NCBI GenBank assembly: GCA_017540505.1
Contig: JAFYAW010000028.1
Coordinates: 1 to 64,000 of the forward strand
Length of the DNA: 64,000 bases
Direction: 5' to 3'
DNA from: Bacteroidales bacterium
GTDB lineage: Bacteria > Bacteroidota > Bacteroidia > Bacteroidales > WCHB1-69
The translations under genes and the position numbers were made by a program. Below are positions 52,335 through 62,725 of the stretch, in pieces. The number at the start of each line of letters is the position of its first letter. The first letter of the stretch is position 1. The notes below the pieces were generated by a model. That model did not search any database. It was not told where the DNA came from and saw only the letters and a program-made list of their open reading frames with translations.

Positions 52335-53030
52335 ATGGCTAAAATATCAAAAAAACGCAAAGAGGCTTTTGCTAAATTTGATAAGAGTAAAGTGTACAAC
52401 CTGCCGGAAGCTGTCCAGACGGTGAAAGACCTTACCTACACCAAATTTGATGCTTCTTTCGACATTGACGTCCGTTTGGGCGTTGACCCTCGAAAGGCCA
52501 ACCAGATGGTGCGTGGTATCGTGACGCTGCCTCATGGAACAGGCAAGGTGGTCCGTGTGCTGGCACTCTGCACCCCCGACAAGGAGGAGGAAGCGAAAGC
52601 CGCCGGAGCTGATTACGTGGGCCTGGACGAGTACGTTGACAAGATCAAGCAAGGCTGGACCGACGTTGACGTGATCATCACCATGCCGAGCGTGATGCCG
52701 AAGATAGGTGCCCTGGGCCGTATTCTCGGTCCCCGCGGTTTGATGCCGAACCCCAAGTCCGGCACCGTGACCATGGAGGTGGGCAAGGCCGTTTCCGAGG
52801 TGAAGGGCGGTAAGATCGACTTCAAGGTGGACAAGTATGGTATCATCCACTCGTCCGTCGGCAAGAACCGCTTCACGGTTGACCAGCTGGTGGACAACGT
52901 GCGCGAAATGATGGGCACGATCATCAAGCTGAAACCGACTTCCGCCAAGGGTACGTACATCAAGAGCATCTACCTCTCCACGACGATGAGCCCTGGAGTA
53001 CAAGTGGATCCCAAATCCGTTACATTATAA
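52335..53030 (+). CDS. rplA: Ribosomal protein L1
   Basis: The 231-residue protein carries the L1 signatures [14 protein letters not shown]-like helix, [25 protein letters not shown] and a C-terminal strand ending [11 protein letters not shown]1 forms the L1 stalk and often autoregulates the L11-L1 mRNA; no operator was searched for. It starts 21 nt after rplK. Confidence 0.98.
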   Translation: MAKISKKRKEAFAKFDKSKVYNLPEAVQTVKDLTYTKFDASFDIDVRLGVDPRKANQMVRGIVTLPHGTGKVVRVLALCTPDKEEEAKAAGADYVGLDEYVDKIKQGWTDVDVIITMPSVMPKIGALGRILGPRGLMPNPKSGTVTMEVGKAVSEVKGGKIDFKVDKYGIIHSSVGKNRFTVDQLVDNVREMMGTIIKLKPTSAKGTYIKSIYLSTTMSPGVQVDPKSVTL

Positions 53031-53048
53031 TCTTAAAGTTTAGTTAGT

Positions 53049-53570
53049 ATGAAAAAAGAACAGAAAAGCCAAATCATTGAGGAAATAGCTCAGGACTTAG
53101 CTAACTATGCCAACGTATATGTAACAGACATTTCCGGTTTCACAGTTAGTACAGTCAACCAACTGCGCAGACAGTGTTTCAAGCGCGATGTCAAGCTGAA
53201 AGTGGTGAAGAACACGCTGCTGAAGCGCGCCATGGACCAGTCCGCGTCTGACTATTCCGAACTCTACCACACGCTGAACGGAGCCACCGCCATCATGCTT
53301 TGCAACACGGGCAACGTGCCCGCGAAGATGATCAAGGAGTTCCGCGCCAAGAACGCGAAACCCATCATCAAGGCCGCCTTCATTGAGGAGACCGCCTACA
53401 TCGGCGATGAGAACCTGGAAGCGCTGTGCAACATCAAGTCCCGCGAGGAGTTGATCGGCGATATCATCGGCCTGCTCCAGTCACCTGCCAAGAATGTGAT
53501 CTCCGCATTGCAGTCTGGCGGCGGCAAACTGGCCGGCATCGTCAAAACACTGTCCGAAAGAGCAGAATAA
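53049..53570 (+). CDS. rplJ: Ribosomal protein L10
   Basis: The 173-residue protein shows L10 features: VYVTDISGFTVSTVNQLRRQCF, VKNTLLKRAM and a C-terminal helical tail that binds L7/L12. It starts 18 nt after rplA, leaving no room for a long attenuating leader at its own start. Confidence 0.97.
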   Translation: MKKEQKSQIIEEIAQDLANYANVYVTDISGFTVSTVNQLRRQCFKRDVKLKVVKNTLLKRAMDQSASDYSELYHTLNGATAIMLCNTGNVPAKMIKEFRAKNAKPIIKAAFIEETAYIGDENLEALCNIKSREELIGDIIGLLQSPAKNVISALQSGGGKLAGIVKTLSERAE

Positions 53571-53619
53571 TTACAATTAATAAAAATCATTTAGTAAAAA
53601 CATTTAAAAAAATACAATT

Positions 53620-53997
53620 ATGGCAGATTTGAAAGCATTTGCAGAACAGTTAGTGAACTTGACCGTTAAAGAAGTTAACGAGTTAGCTCAGATTTTGAAA
53701 GAAGAATACGGTATCGAGCCCGCCGCCGCCGCAGTCGCCGTGGCCGCTGGTCCCGCAGCTGGCGCCGCAGCCGCCGCTGAAGAGAAGACCGAATTCGACG
53801 TTATCCTGAAAGCCGCCGGCGCCCAGAAGCTGCAGGTGGTGAAATTGGTCAAGGAACTGACCAGCCTCGGACTCAAGGAAGCCAAGGAATTGGTGGACGG
53901 TGCTCCCAAGGCCGTTAAGGAAGGCATCTCCAAAGACGAAGCCGAATCTCTGAAGAAATCCCTCGAAGAGGCCGGCGCCGAAGTGGAGATTAAATAG
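53620..53997 (+). CDS. rplL: Ribosomal protein L7/L12
   Basis: The 125-residue stalk protein has the N-terminal dimerisation helices, an Ala/Pro-rich hinge (about 38-52, [20 protein letters not shown]) and the globular C-terminal domain with [24 protein letters not shown]. It ends in TAG. It is present in multiple copies per ribosome, consistent with the strong codon bias. Confidence 0.98.
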   Translation: MADLKAFAEQLVNLTVKEVNELAQILKEEYGIEPAAAAVAVAAGPAAGAAAAAEEKTEFDVILKAAGAQKLQVVKLVKELTSLGLKEAKELVDGAPKAVKEGISKDEAESLKKSLEEAGAEVEIK

Positions 53998-54019
53998 TTT
54001 TCCCTATAATCTTTGCAAT

Positions 54020-54056
54020 AGTACAACACTTCCACTCCGGTGGAAGTGATTGTACT
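54020..54056 (+). promoter_or_regulatory. Stable hairpin between rplL and rpoB (attenuator or RNA processing site)
   Basis: agtacaa pairs with ttgtact, and acttccac pairs with gtggaagt around a UCCG loop (a UNCG-type tetraloop closed by C-G). The gap between the genes is 138 nt. No uninterrupted T-run follows, so partial attenuation or cleavage is more likely than full termination, and it would explain lower rpoBC than rplJL synthesis. Confidence 0.65.
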
Positions 54057-54135
54057 TATTGTTGTTTTAAATACCCGCTGATTGGTATTCCCGAAAAGTC
54101 AGTGAATTATTTTCCCAAAATTAATTGTAATAGCC

Positions 54136-57100
54136 TTGGCAACTAATAATAATAACAGAATAAGCTTTGCAACCACGAGACCGGTGCCCTATCCGGACTT
54201 TCTGGATATCCAACTCAAGTCGTTCGAGGAGTTCTTCCAAATAGACACGGATGCCGAATGCCGCCACAACGAGGGTCTGTACCGCGCGTTTGCTGAAAAT
54301 TTCCCCATCACGGATGCGAGAGGCAGTTACGTCCTTGAGTTCTTGGATTACTCCATCGACGCCCCCCGCTACACCATGGATGAATGCCTGGAAAGAGGCC
54401 TGACATTCAGCGTCCCCTTGAAGGCGAAACTCAAGCTCTCCTGCAACGATGTCGAGCATGAGGACTTCGAGACCATCATCCAAGATGTCTATCTGGGCAT
54501 GATCCCCTACATGACCCCCCGCGGCACCTTCATCATCAACGGCGCCGAGCGTGTGGTCGTGTCGCAGTTGCACCGTTCGCCGGGTGTGTTCTTCGGGTTC
54601 TCCTATCACACCAACGGCACGCCACTGTACTCCGCCCGTATCATCCCCTTCAAGGGTTCCTGGATGGAGTTCACCACTGACATCAACAATGTGATGTACG
54701 CTTATATCGACCGGAAGAAGAAACTGCCGGTGACCACCCTGCTCCGTGCCATCGGTTATGAGACCGACAAGGACATCCTGAGCATCTTCGACATCGCCCA
54801 TGAGGTCAAGGCTACCAAAGCAAACCTGAAGAAGTTCTTAGGCGAGAAGTTCGCCGCCGCTGTCACCAAGACATGGTGTGAGGACTTCGTCGATGACGAA
54901 ACCGGTGAGGTCGTCAACATCGAGCGTACCGAAGTGATCATCGACCGCGAGACCGTTTTTGAGAAACAGCACATCAACATGATTACGGATGCGAACATCA
55001 AGACGGTGCTCTTCCACAAGACGGACGAGAAGCAGATTGACTACTCTGTGATCTTCAATACGTTGCAGAAAGACCCGACCAACTCCGGTCGTGAGGCTAT
55101 CGACTACATCTATCTGCAGCTGAAGAGCACGGCGGCTCCCGACGAGGAGACGGCCCGTGCCACGTTGGACAAGCTCTTCTTCTCCGACAAACGTTACGAT
55201 CTCGGCGAAGTGGGCCGTTATCGTATTAACAAGAAACTGAATCTGAACATCCCCATGGAAACGGGCGTGCTCACCAACGAGGACATCATCTCCATCATCC
55301 GCTATTTGATTGAGCTGATCAACTCCAAGACTGAGGTGGACGATATCGACCACTTGAGCAACCGTCGTATCCGTACCGTCGGGGAGCAATTATACAACCA
55401 GTTCAGCGTGGGTTTGAACCGTATGGCCCGCACCATCCGTGAGAAGATGAACGTGCGCGACCACGAGGTGTTCGCCCCGGTGGACCTGATCAATGCCAAG
55501 ACACTTTCGTCTGTGGTGAATTCCTTCTTCGGAACCAACCAGCTGTCCCAGTTCATGGACCAGACGAACCCGCTGTCTGAAATCACCCACAAACGTAGGA
55601 TTTCCGCTTTGGGTCCTGGCGGTCTCTCCCGTGAGCGCGCCGGTTTCGAGGTCCGTGACGTACACTACACGCACTATGGTCGTCTGTGTACCATTGAGAC
55701 CCCTGAAGGTCCGAACATCGGTCTTATCTCCTCGCTCTGTGTGTTCGCCAAGATCAACAACCTCGGCTTCATCGCCACGCCGTACCGTCGCGTGGTCAAC
55801 GGCCAGGTCCGTTTCGACGAACCGCCCGTCTTCCTGACTGCTGAGGAGGAGGACAACCTTCGTATCGCACAGGCTAACACGCCGATGGATGAGAACGGCT
55901 TGCTGGGCGAAAAGGTGAAAGCCCGTCGTCTGGCCGATTACCCGATCCTCCCGCGTGAGGAGATTGACATGATCGACATCGCTCCGAACCAGATCGCCTC
56001 CATCGCTGCCTCCTTGATTCCGTTCTTGGAGAACGACGACGCTAACCGTGCGTTGATGGGTTCCAACATGATGCGCCAGGCCGTGCCTTTGCTTCGTCCG
56101 GAAGCACCCATCGTGGGTACGGGCCTGGAACACCAGGTGGCTGTCGATTCCCGCGTGGTCCTCGTAGCCGAGGGCACCGGCGTGGTGAAATCTGTGGATG
56201 CCACCCATATTGAAATTGAATACGAAGAGTCGGAAACACAGAGACTGGTCAGTTTCGATTCCAACGTGAAGAATTATGAGCTGCTCAAGTTTAGAAGAAC
56301 GAACCAGAACTCCTGTATCAACATGCGTCCGATTGTGGTGAAGGGCCAGAAGGTGCAAAAGGGCGACGTCCTCACTGAGGGCTACGCCACAGACCACGGC
56401 GAGTTGGCTTTGGGCCGCAACCTGATGGTGGCCTTCATGCCTTGGAAGGGCTACAACTTCGAGGATGCTGTCGTGATTTCCGAGAAAGCCGTCAACGACG
56501 ACTTATATACTTCTATCCATATTGAATCGTTCACTTTGGAGGTGCGTGACACCAAGCGCGGTATCGAGGAATTGACCAACGATATCCCCAACGTGTCCAG
56601 CGAGGCTACCAAGGATTTGAACGAGGACGGTCTTATCCGTGTCGGTGCCGAGGTCAATGAGGGCGATATCCTCATCGGTAAGATCACGCCGAAGGGCGAA
56701 TCCTACCCGACACCGGAGGAGAAGCTGCTCCGCGCCATCTTCGGTGACAAGGCCGGCGATGTGAAGGACGCTTCCCTGAAGGCCACCCCGGGCATGAAGG
56801 GTGTGGTCATCGGCTCCAAGTCCCTGTCCCGTCTGGTGAAGGACCGCAAGTCCAAAGCTAAAGACAAGGATCTGGTCAAGTCCATCGAGGACAAGTATCA
56901 GGTGGAGTACGACAAGCTGCACGAAGTGGCCGTCACCAAGTTGTATCGAATACTGGAAGGCAAGATTGCCCATAACATCCATGACAATGCCAAGAACGTG
57001 GTCATCCAAAAGGGTGCCAAGTTCTCCCAGAAGCTGTTGAACACGGTTGATTTCACCACGGTGGCCATCACCAAGTGGACGAACGACAGCAAGGTCAACG

Positions 57101-57936
57101 GTCTGGTGGCTGACATCATCCGCAACTATCTGGTCAAGGTTCGTGACATCACGGCTCGGAAGACCCGCGAGGTGTTCGACGCGACCATTGGTACGGAGCT
57201 GCCCGCCGGTATTGTCCAGATGGCCAAGGTCTATATCGCCAACAAGCGCAAACTGCGCATCGGTGACAAGATGGCAGGTCGTCACGGTAACAAGGGTTGT
57301 GTGGCCAAGATCGTGAAACAGGAAGACCTCCCGTTCCTCGCGGACGGTCGTCCGGTGGACGTGGTGCTGAACCCGCTGGGTGTGCCTTCCCGTATGAACT
57401 TGGGACAGATTTATGAGACGGTTCTTGGTTGGGCCGGCAAGAAATTGGGTGTCAAGTTCGCCACCCCGATCTTCGACGGTGCCTCCATCGACCAGATCAA
57501 CGAATACATGCGTCAGGCCGGGCTGCCCGAAAACGGTAGTACCCAGCTGTACGACGGTGAAACCGGCGAGCCGTTCCATCAGAAGGCCACGGTCGGTTAC
57601 ATCTATTATCTCAAATTGCACCACATGGTGGACGACAAGATGCACGCCCGTTCCATCGGACCGTACTCTCTGATCACGCAGCAACCGCTTGGCGGTAAGG
57701 CCCAATTTGGTGGTCAGCGTTTTGGTGAGATGGAGGTCTGGGCTATCGAAGCCTACGGTGCATCCAACGTGCTTCAGGAGATCCTGACGGTGAAGTCCGA
57801 CGACGTGGTCGGCAGAGCCAAGGCATACGAGGCCATCGTGAAGGGCGACAACATGCCGCAGTCCGGCATTCCCGAGTCCTTCAACGTGCTGGTCAACGAG
57901 TTGCGCGGTCTCGGTTTGGATGTTAAATTTGAATAA
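54136..57936 (+). CDS. rpoB: RNA polymerase beta subunit
   Basis: The 1266-residue protein has the expected N-terminal [18 protein letters not shown], fork-loop and rifampicin-pocket region ([26 protein letters not shown]), and the C-terminal [21 protein letters not shown]. It starts with TTG at 54136: there is no ATG or GTG in frame after the stop at 54103-54105, and the protein lines up with other Bacteroidota RpoB from this position. Separated from rplL by the hairpin spacer. Confidence 0.97.
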   Translation: MATNNNNRISFATTRPVPYPDFLDIQLKSFEEFFQIDTDAECRHNEGLYRAFAENFPITDARGSYVLEFLDYSIDAPRYTMDECLERGLTFSVPLKAKLKLSCNDVEHEDFETIIQDVYLGMIPYMTPRGTFIINGAERVVVSQLHRSPGVFFGFSYHTNGTPLYSARIIPFKGSWMEFTTDINNVMYAYIDRKKKLPVTTLLRAIGYETDKDILSIFDIAHEVKATKANLKKFLGEKFAAAVTKTWCEDFVDDETGEVVNIERTEVIIDRETVFEKQHINMITDANIKTVLFHKTDEKQIDYSVIFNTLQKDPTNSGREAIDYIYLQLKSTAAPDEETARATLDKLFFSDKRYDLGEVGRYRINKKLNLNIPMETGVLTNEDIISIIRYLIELINSKTEVDDIDHLSNRRIRTVGEQLYNQFSVGLNRMARTIREKMNVRDHEVFAPVDLINAKTLSSVVNSFFGTNQLSQFMDQTNPLSEITHKRRISALGPGGLSRERAGFEVRDVHYTHYGRLCTIETPEGPNIGLISSLCVFAKINNLGFIATPYRRVVNGQVRFDEPPVFLTAEEEDNLRIAQANTPMDENGLLGEKVKARRLADYPILPREEIDMIDIAPNQIASIAASLIPFLENDDANRALMGSNMMRQAVPLLRPEAPIVGTGLEHQVAVDSRVVLVAEGTGVVKSVDATHIEIEYEESETQRLVSFDSNVKNYELLKFRRTNQNSCINMRPIVVKGQKVQKGDVLTEGYATDHGELALGRNLMVAFMPWKGYNFEDAVVISEKAVNDDLYTSIHIESFTLEVRDTKRGIEELTNDIPNVSSEATKDLNEDGLIRVGAEVNEGDILIGKITPKGESYPTPEEKLLRAIFGDKAGDVKDASLKATPGMKGVVIGSKSLSRLVKDRKSKAKDKDLVKSIEDKYQVEYDKLHEVAVTKLYRILEGKIAHNIHDNAKNVVIQKGAKFSQKLLNTVDFTTVAITKWTNDSKVNGLVADIIRNYLVKVRDITARKTREVFDATIGTELPAGIVQMAKVYIANKRKLRIGDKMAGRHGNKGCVAKIVKQEDLPFLADGRPVDVVLNPLGVPSRMNLGQIYETVLGWAGKKLGVKFATPIFDGASIDQINEYMRQAGLPENGSTQLYDGETGEPFHQKATVGYIYYLKLHHMVDDKMHARSIGPYSLITQQPLGGKAQFGGQRFGEMEVWAIEAYGASNVLQEILTVKSDDVVGRAKAYEAIVKGDNMPQSGIPESFNVLVNELRGLGLDVKFE

Positions 57937-57962
57937 GACAATTAAAAATCATATCGTATATT

Positions 57963-60900
57963 ATGGCTTTTAGAAAAGACAATAATACAAGAAAAGAATT
58001 CCAAAAGATCACCATCAGCCTGGCTTCCCCCGAAACCATCCTGAAACAATCTCATGGTGAGGTTCTGAAGCCGGAAACCATCAACTACCGGACCTACAAG
58101 CCCGAGCGTGATGGTTTGTTCTGCGAAAAGATTTTCGGTCCTACCAAAGACTGGGAATGCCACTGCGGTAAGTACAAGAGAATCCGCTACAAGGGCATCA
58201 TCTGCGACCGTTGCGGCGTGGAAGTCACGGAGCGCAAGGTGCGTCGCGAGCGCATGGGACACATCCAGCTGGTTGTGCCCGTGGCCCACATTTGGTTTTT
58301 CAAATCCCTTCCGAACAAGATTGGTGCGCTCCTCGGACTTGCTTCCAAGGACATTGACGCCATCATCTATTATGAAAAATACATCGTCATCCAACCCGGT
58401 GTGGCGGAAAGCGACAAGGTGAAGAAGAGCACGCTGCTCACCGAAGAGGAGTATTTCGACATTGTGGACAACCTGCCTGCCGACAACCGTCTGCTGGACG
58501 AGAACGACCCCAACAAGTTCATCGCCAAGATGGGTGCGGAAGCCATCTATGATCTGCTCTGCAAGGTGGATCTGGATGCCGAGTCCTACGAGCTGCGCGA
58601 CCGTGCCAACCGTGAGACTTCCCAGCAGCGTAAGAAAGATCTGCTGAAACGTCTCCATGTGTTTGAGGCTTTCCGCGACAGCCGCAAGCGTGCCGAGAAC
58701 AGACCGGAATGGATGATCATCAAGACGGTTCCGGTGATTCCGCCCGATTTGCGTCCGCTCGTTCCACTGGATGGTGGCCGTTTCGCCACCTCCGACCTGA
58801 ACGATCTCTACCGCCGGGTCATCATCCGTAACAACCGTCTCAAACGACTGATTGAAATCAAGGCTCCCGATGTCATTATGCGTAATGAAAAACGTATGCT
58901 TCAGGAAGCTGTTGATTCCCTTTTCGATAATTCCAAGAAATCCAGCGCGGTGAAGACGGAATCCAACCGTGCCCTCAAATCCCTTTCCGACAGTTTGAAA
59001 GGTAAGCAGGGTCGTTTCCGTCAGAACCTTTTGGGTAAACGTGTGGACTACTCTGGCCGTTCCGTTATCGTGGTCGGTCCCGACTTGCACCTTAATGAGT
59101 GCGGTCTGCCCAAGGATATGGCTGCCGAGCTGTTCAAACCGTTTGTCATCCGCAAGATCCTTGAAAGAGGCATTGTCAAGACGGTGAAATCCGCCAAGAA
59201 GATTGTGGATCGCAAGGATCCCGTCGTGTGGGAGATTCTGGAAAACATTTTGAAGGGTCATCCCGTGTTGTTGAACCGTGCTCCTACGTTGCACCGTCTG
59301 GGTATTCAGGCCTTCCAGCCGCGTTTGGTGGAAGGTAAGGCTATCCGCCTGCACCCGTTGTGCTGTACGGCTTTCAACGCCGACTTCGATGGTGACCAGA
59401 TGGCTGTTCACGTGCCCCTGGGCAACGCTGCCATCATGGAAGCCCAGATGCTGATGATGGCCTCTCACAACATCCTCAATCCGGCTAACGGTGCGCCCGT
59501 CACGGTGCCTTCTCAGGACATGGTGTTGGGTCTGTACTACATCACAAAGGAACTGCCCTCCACTCCCGACCATCATGTGCAGGGTGAAGGCGGCATCTTC
59601 TACGGCCCGGAAGAGGTTATGATTGCCTATAACGAGAAGAAAGTCCATCTGAACGCTAAGATCAAATGCCGCGTGGATGTGGACGGTCAGGGTACGGTCA
59701 AGATCATCGACACCACGGTGGGACGTGTAATGTTCAATCAGGTGGTTCCCAAGGATTACGGCTATGTCAACATGCTTCTGACCAAGAAAGCCTTGCGTGA
59801 TATCATCGGCGATGTGCTGATCAAATGCGGAAACAAGGCTTGTGCCCAGTTCCTGGATGACATTATGACCCTCGGTTACCGTATGGCTTTTGAAGGCGGT
59901 ATGTCCTTCAACTTGGGTGATGTGATTATCCCTGCCGAGAAACCGAAGCTGATTGCCGAAGCCAATGCCCAGGTGGATGAAATCACGATGAACTACAACA
60001 TGGGTTTCATCACCAACACCGAGCGTTACAACCAGGTCATCGACGTATGGTCGCAGTGCAACGCCCGTCTGTCCAAGATTTTGATGAAGGAGATCGAATC
60101 CGACCGTCAGGGCTTCAATCCGGTACACATGATGCGTGATTCTGGAGCTCGTGGTTCTGCCGAGCAGATCCGTCAGCTTTCCGGTATGCGTGGTTTGATG
60201 GCTAAGCCGAGTAAAGCCGGTTCCACGGGTGGTGAGATTATCGAGAACCCGATTTTGTCCAACTTCAAGGAGGGTCTTTCCGTGCAAGAGTACTTCATCT
60301 CCACGCACGGTGCCCGTAAGGGTTTGGCCGATACCGCTTTGAAGACCGCTGACGCTGGTTATCTGACCCGTCGTCTGGTGGACGTCTCCCACGACGTTAT
60401 CATCACGGAAGAGGACTGCGGCACGTTGCGCGGCATGACCGTCAGTGCACTGAAGAACAACGAGGAGGTGGTGGAGACGCTCTACGACCGCTTGTTGGGC
60501 CGTGTCACCCTCCACGATGTGTATCATCCGCAGACGGGCGAGCTGATTATCAAGGCTGGTGAGCAGCTGACAGAGGAATATTGCAAGATTATTGAGGATT
60601 CTCCGATCGAGGAGGTGGAAATCCGTTCAGTGCCCACTTGTGAGGCCAAGCACGGTATCTGCCAGAAGTGCTACGGACGTAACCTGGCCACCGGCAAGAT
60701 GGTCCAGATTGGTGAGGCCGTGGGTGTCATTGCCGCACAGTCCATCGGTGAGCCTGGTACGCAGCTGACCCTCCGTACGTTCCACGTCGGTGGTGTGGCG
60801 GGTAACGTGGCCGCCAACAGCTCCATCCAAGCCTCCTACGACGGTGTGTTGAGCATCGATGAGCTTCGTGCTCTGGAAAAGACCGATGCGCTGGGCAAGA

Positions 60901-62270
60901 CCTATTACAAGGTGATTGGCCGTACCGCTGAAATCAAGATTATCGATGTGAAGACGGGTATTGCGTTGGCATCCTCCAACGTGCCGTACGGTTCTAACCT
61001 CTACTTCAAACATGGCGATGCCATCAAGAAGGGCGATCTGATTGCCGATTGGGATCCGTTCAACGCCGTCATCCTTTCCGATGTGGCCGGTAAGGTTGTC
61101 TATAACGATATTATCGAAGGTGTTACCTATCGTGTGGAGACGGACGAACAGACTAACATCCACGACAAGGTGATTATCGAAAGCCGTCTGAAGACCAAGA
61201 ACCCGAGCATTTCCATTGCAGACAAGAATGGTGAAGTCATCAAGAGTTTCGACGTGCCGGTAGGCGCTCGTCTCGCTGTGGAGGAGGGTCAGGAAATCGA
61301 TTCCGGTGAAATCCTCGTCAAGATTCTGCGTTCCTTCGGCAAGTCGGGCGATATCACGGGCGGTCTGCCGCGTGTGACCGAGTTGTTCGAGGCCCGTAAC
61401 CCCTCCGACCCTGCAGTGGTTTCTGAAATCGATGGTGTGGTATCCTTCGAGAAGAAACTCAAACGTGGTAACCGTGTGGTGAAGATCACGCCGAGAAACG
61501 ATGATGGTGAGGGTGCCAAGACGTACCTCATCCCGACATCCAAGCAGATTCTGGCGCAGGAGAATGACTTTGTGAAGGCTGGTACGCCGCTTTCCGAGGG
61601 TTCGCTTACGCCGGTGGACATCCTCAACATCAAGGGTGCCCAGAAGGTGCAGGAGTACATCATCAACGAAATCCAGGAGGTGTATCGTCTCCAAGGTGTG
61701 AAGATCAATGACAAGCATTTCGAGGTCATTGTCCGCCAGATGATGCGCAAGATGGAAATCGAGGATCCCGGTGATACCAAATTCCTCCAGGGCGAGTTGA
61801 TCAACAAGATTGACTTCCAGGAAGAGAACGATATGATTTGGGACAAGAAGGTGGTGGAAGATCCGGGCGAGTCCGAAGAGGTGCGCCAAGGTCAGATTAT
61901 CACAGCCAAGAAATTGCGTGATGTCAACTCCATCCTCAAGCGTAAGGATATGAAACTCGTGCAGGTGCGTGACGCACGTCCGGCTACGGGTAAGCCTATC
62001 CTGCAAGGTATCACCCGCGCCTCCCTGCAGACACACAGCTTCATTTCCGCTGCGTCATTCCAGGAGACCACCAAGGTGCTGACCGAGGCCGCCATCAACG
62101 CGAAGAGCGACGACCTGATCGGTATGAAGGAGAACGTTATCGTGGGCCAGAAGATTCCGGCCGGTACTGGTATCCGTTCCTTCCAGACGGTGGAGGTCGG
62201 CTCCCGCGAAGAGTACGAATCCCTCATGGCTTCCAAACTGGAAGAACTGATGGAAGTTAATAACGATTAA
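57963..62270 (+). CDS. rpoC: RNA polymerase beta' subunit
   Basis: The 1435-residue protein has the N-terminal zinc ribbon ([19 protein letters not shown]) and the catalytic Mg-binding loop [12 protein letters not shown]. The bridge-helix/trigger-loop region ([19 protein letters not shown]) and [15 protein letters not shown] near the C-terminus are also present. Expected length for Bacteroidota. It begins 26 nt after rpoB. Confidence 0.98.
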   Translation: MAFRKDNNTRKEFQKITISLASPETILKQSHGEVLKPETINYRTYKPERDGLFCEKIFGPTKDWECHCGKYKRIRYKGIICDRCGVEVTERKVRRERMGHIQLVVPVAHIWFFKSLPNKIGALLGLASKDIDAIIYYEKYIVIQPGVAESDKVKKSTLLTEEEYFDIVDNLPADNRLLDENDPNKFIAKMGAEAIYDLLCKVDLDAESYELRDRANRETSQQRKKDLLKRLHVFEAFRDSRKRAENRPEWMIIKTVPVIPPDLRPLVPLDGGRFATSDLNDLYRRVIIRNNRLKRLIEIKAPDVIMRNEKRMLQEAVDSLFDNSKKSSAVKTESNRALKSLSDSLKGKQGRFRQNLLGKRVDYSGRSVIVVGPDLHLNECGLPKDMAAELFKPFVIRKILERGIVKTVKSAKKIVDRKDPVVWEILENILKGHPVLLNRAPTLHRLGIQAFQPRLVEGKAIRLHPLCCTAFNADFDGDQMAVHVPLGNAAIMEAQMLMMASHNILNPANGAPVTVPSQDMVLGLYYITKELPSTPDHHVQGEGGIFYGPEEVMIAYNEKKVHLNAKIKCRVDVDGQGTVKIIDTTVGRVMFNQVVPKDYGYVNMLLTKKALRDIIGDVLIKCGNKACAQFLDDIMTLGYRMAFEGGMSFNLGDVIIPAEKPKLIAEANAQVDEITMNYNMGFITNTERYNQVIDVWSQCNARLSKILMKEIESDRQGFNPVHMMRDSGARGSAEQIRQLSGMRGLMAKPSKAGSTGGEIIENPILSNFKEGLSVQEYFISTHGARKGLADTALKTADAGYLTRRLVDVSHDVIITEEDCGTLRGMTVSALKNNEEVVETLYDRLLGRVTLHDVYHPQTGELIIKAGEQLTEEYCKIIEDSPIEEVEIRSVPTCEAKHGICQKCYGRNLATGKMVQIGEAVGVIAAQSIGEPGTQLTLRTFHVGGVAGNVAANSSIQASYDGVLSIDELRALEKTDALGKTYYKVIGRTAEIKIIDVKTGIALASSNVPYGSNLYFKHGDAIKKGDLIADWDPFNAVILSDVAGKVVYNDIIEGVTYRVETDEQTNIHDKVIIESRLKTKNPSISIADKNGEVIKSFDVPVGARLAVEEGQEIDSGEILVKILRSFGKSGDITGGLPRVTELFEARNPSDPAVVSEIDGVVSFEKKLKRGNRVVKITPRNDDGEGAKTYLIPTSKQILAQENDFVKAGTPLSEGSLTPVDILNIKGAQKVQEYIINEIQEVYRLQGVKINDKHFEVIVRQMMRKMEIEDPGDTKFLQGELINKIDFQEENDMIWDKKVVEDPGESEEVRQGQIITAKKLRDVNSILKRKDMKLVQVRDARPATGKPILQGITRASLQTHSFISAASFQETTKVLTEAAINAKSDDLIGMKENVIVGQKIPAGTGIRSFQTVEVGSREEYESLMASKLEELMEVNND

Positions 62271-62281
62271 TTTTTGAATTT

Positions 62282-62578
62282 ATGCCAGAACAGAAAATAG
62301 ATATCAATCTGCCCGAAGAGGTTTCCCAGGGTGTATATTCCAATTTGGCCATCATATCCCATTCCAACAGCGAATTCATCGTGGATTTCGTATCCATGAT
62401 GCCCGGTGTGCAGAAGGGACAGGTTCGCTCGAGAATCATTATGACCCCACAGAACACCAAACGCTTGTTGAGTGCATTGGCTGACAATTTGGCCAAGTTT
62501 GAGAACCAAAATGGTGTGATTGAGGATAACCCGCAGAGCACACTGCCCCCAATGATGGGCGGTGGCGGCATGGCTTAA
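62282..62578 (+). CDS. DUF3467 family protein
   Basis: The 98-residue protein reads IDINLPEEVSQGVYSNLAIISHSNSEFIVDFVSMMPG and then VRSRIIMTPQNTKRLLSALADNLAKFE, the DUF3467 pattern. It is commonly found directly after rpoC in Bacteroidota and starts here 11 nt after it; the C-terminal PPMMGGGGMA tail is flexible. Function is not known. A terminator follows. Confidence 0.93.
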   Translation: MPEQKIDINLPEEVSQGVYSNLAIISHSNSEFIVDFVSMMPGVQKGQVRSRIIMTPQNTKRLLSALADNLAKFENQNGVIEDNPQSTLPPMMGGGGMA

Positions 62579-62614
62579 TAGTAGAAACGTTCAAATTTTT
62601 CTATGATAATGATA

Positions 62615-62645
62615 GGGTGATTGCTCCGGCATCACCCTTTTTGTT
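62615..62645 (+). terminator. Terminator of the secE-to-rpoC operon
   Basis: gggtgat at 62615-62621 pairs with atcaccc at 62631-62637, followed by a T-rich tail, 37 nt after the DUF3467 stop. Confidence 0.85.
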
Positions 62646-62646
62646 G

Positions 62647-62654
62647 TACTTTTG
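62647..62654 (+). promoter_or_regulatory. Promoter -7 box (TACTTTTG) for the ABC-F gene
   Basis: TActTTTG lies about 72 nt before ATG 62726, directly after the preceding terminator. Confidence 0.5.
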
Positions 62655-62725
62655 CACGCACTTTTTGAACCCGTCGCAGGATTGGACCTGTTGGGCGCGA
62701 CGGCTTTTTGAAATGATTGAGAAAG

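Noticed and set aside
54121-54801. Minus-strand and other alternative frames over rpoB, rpoC and the ribosomal genes, some up to 861 codons
   Set aside because: They are mirror frames of highly biased genes; the plus-strand proteins are unmistakable.
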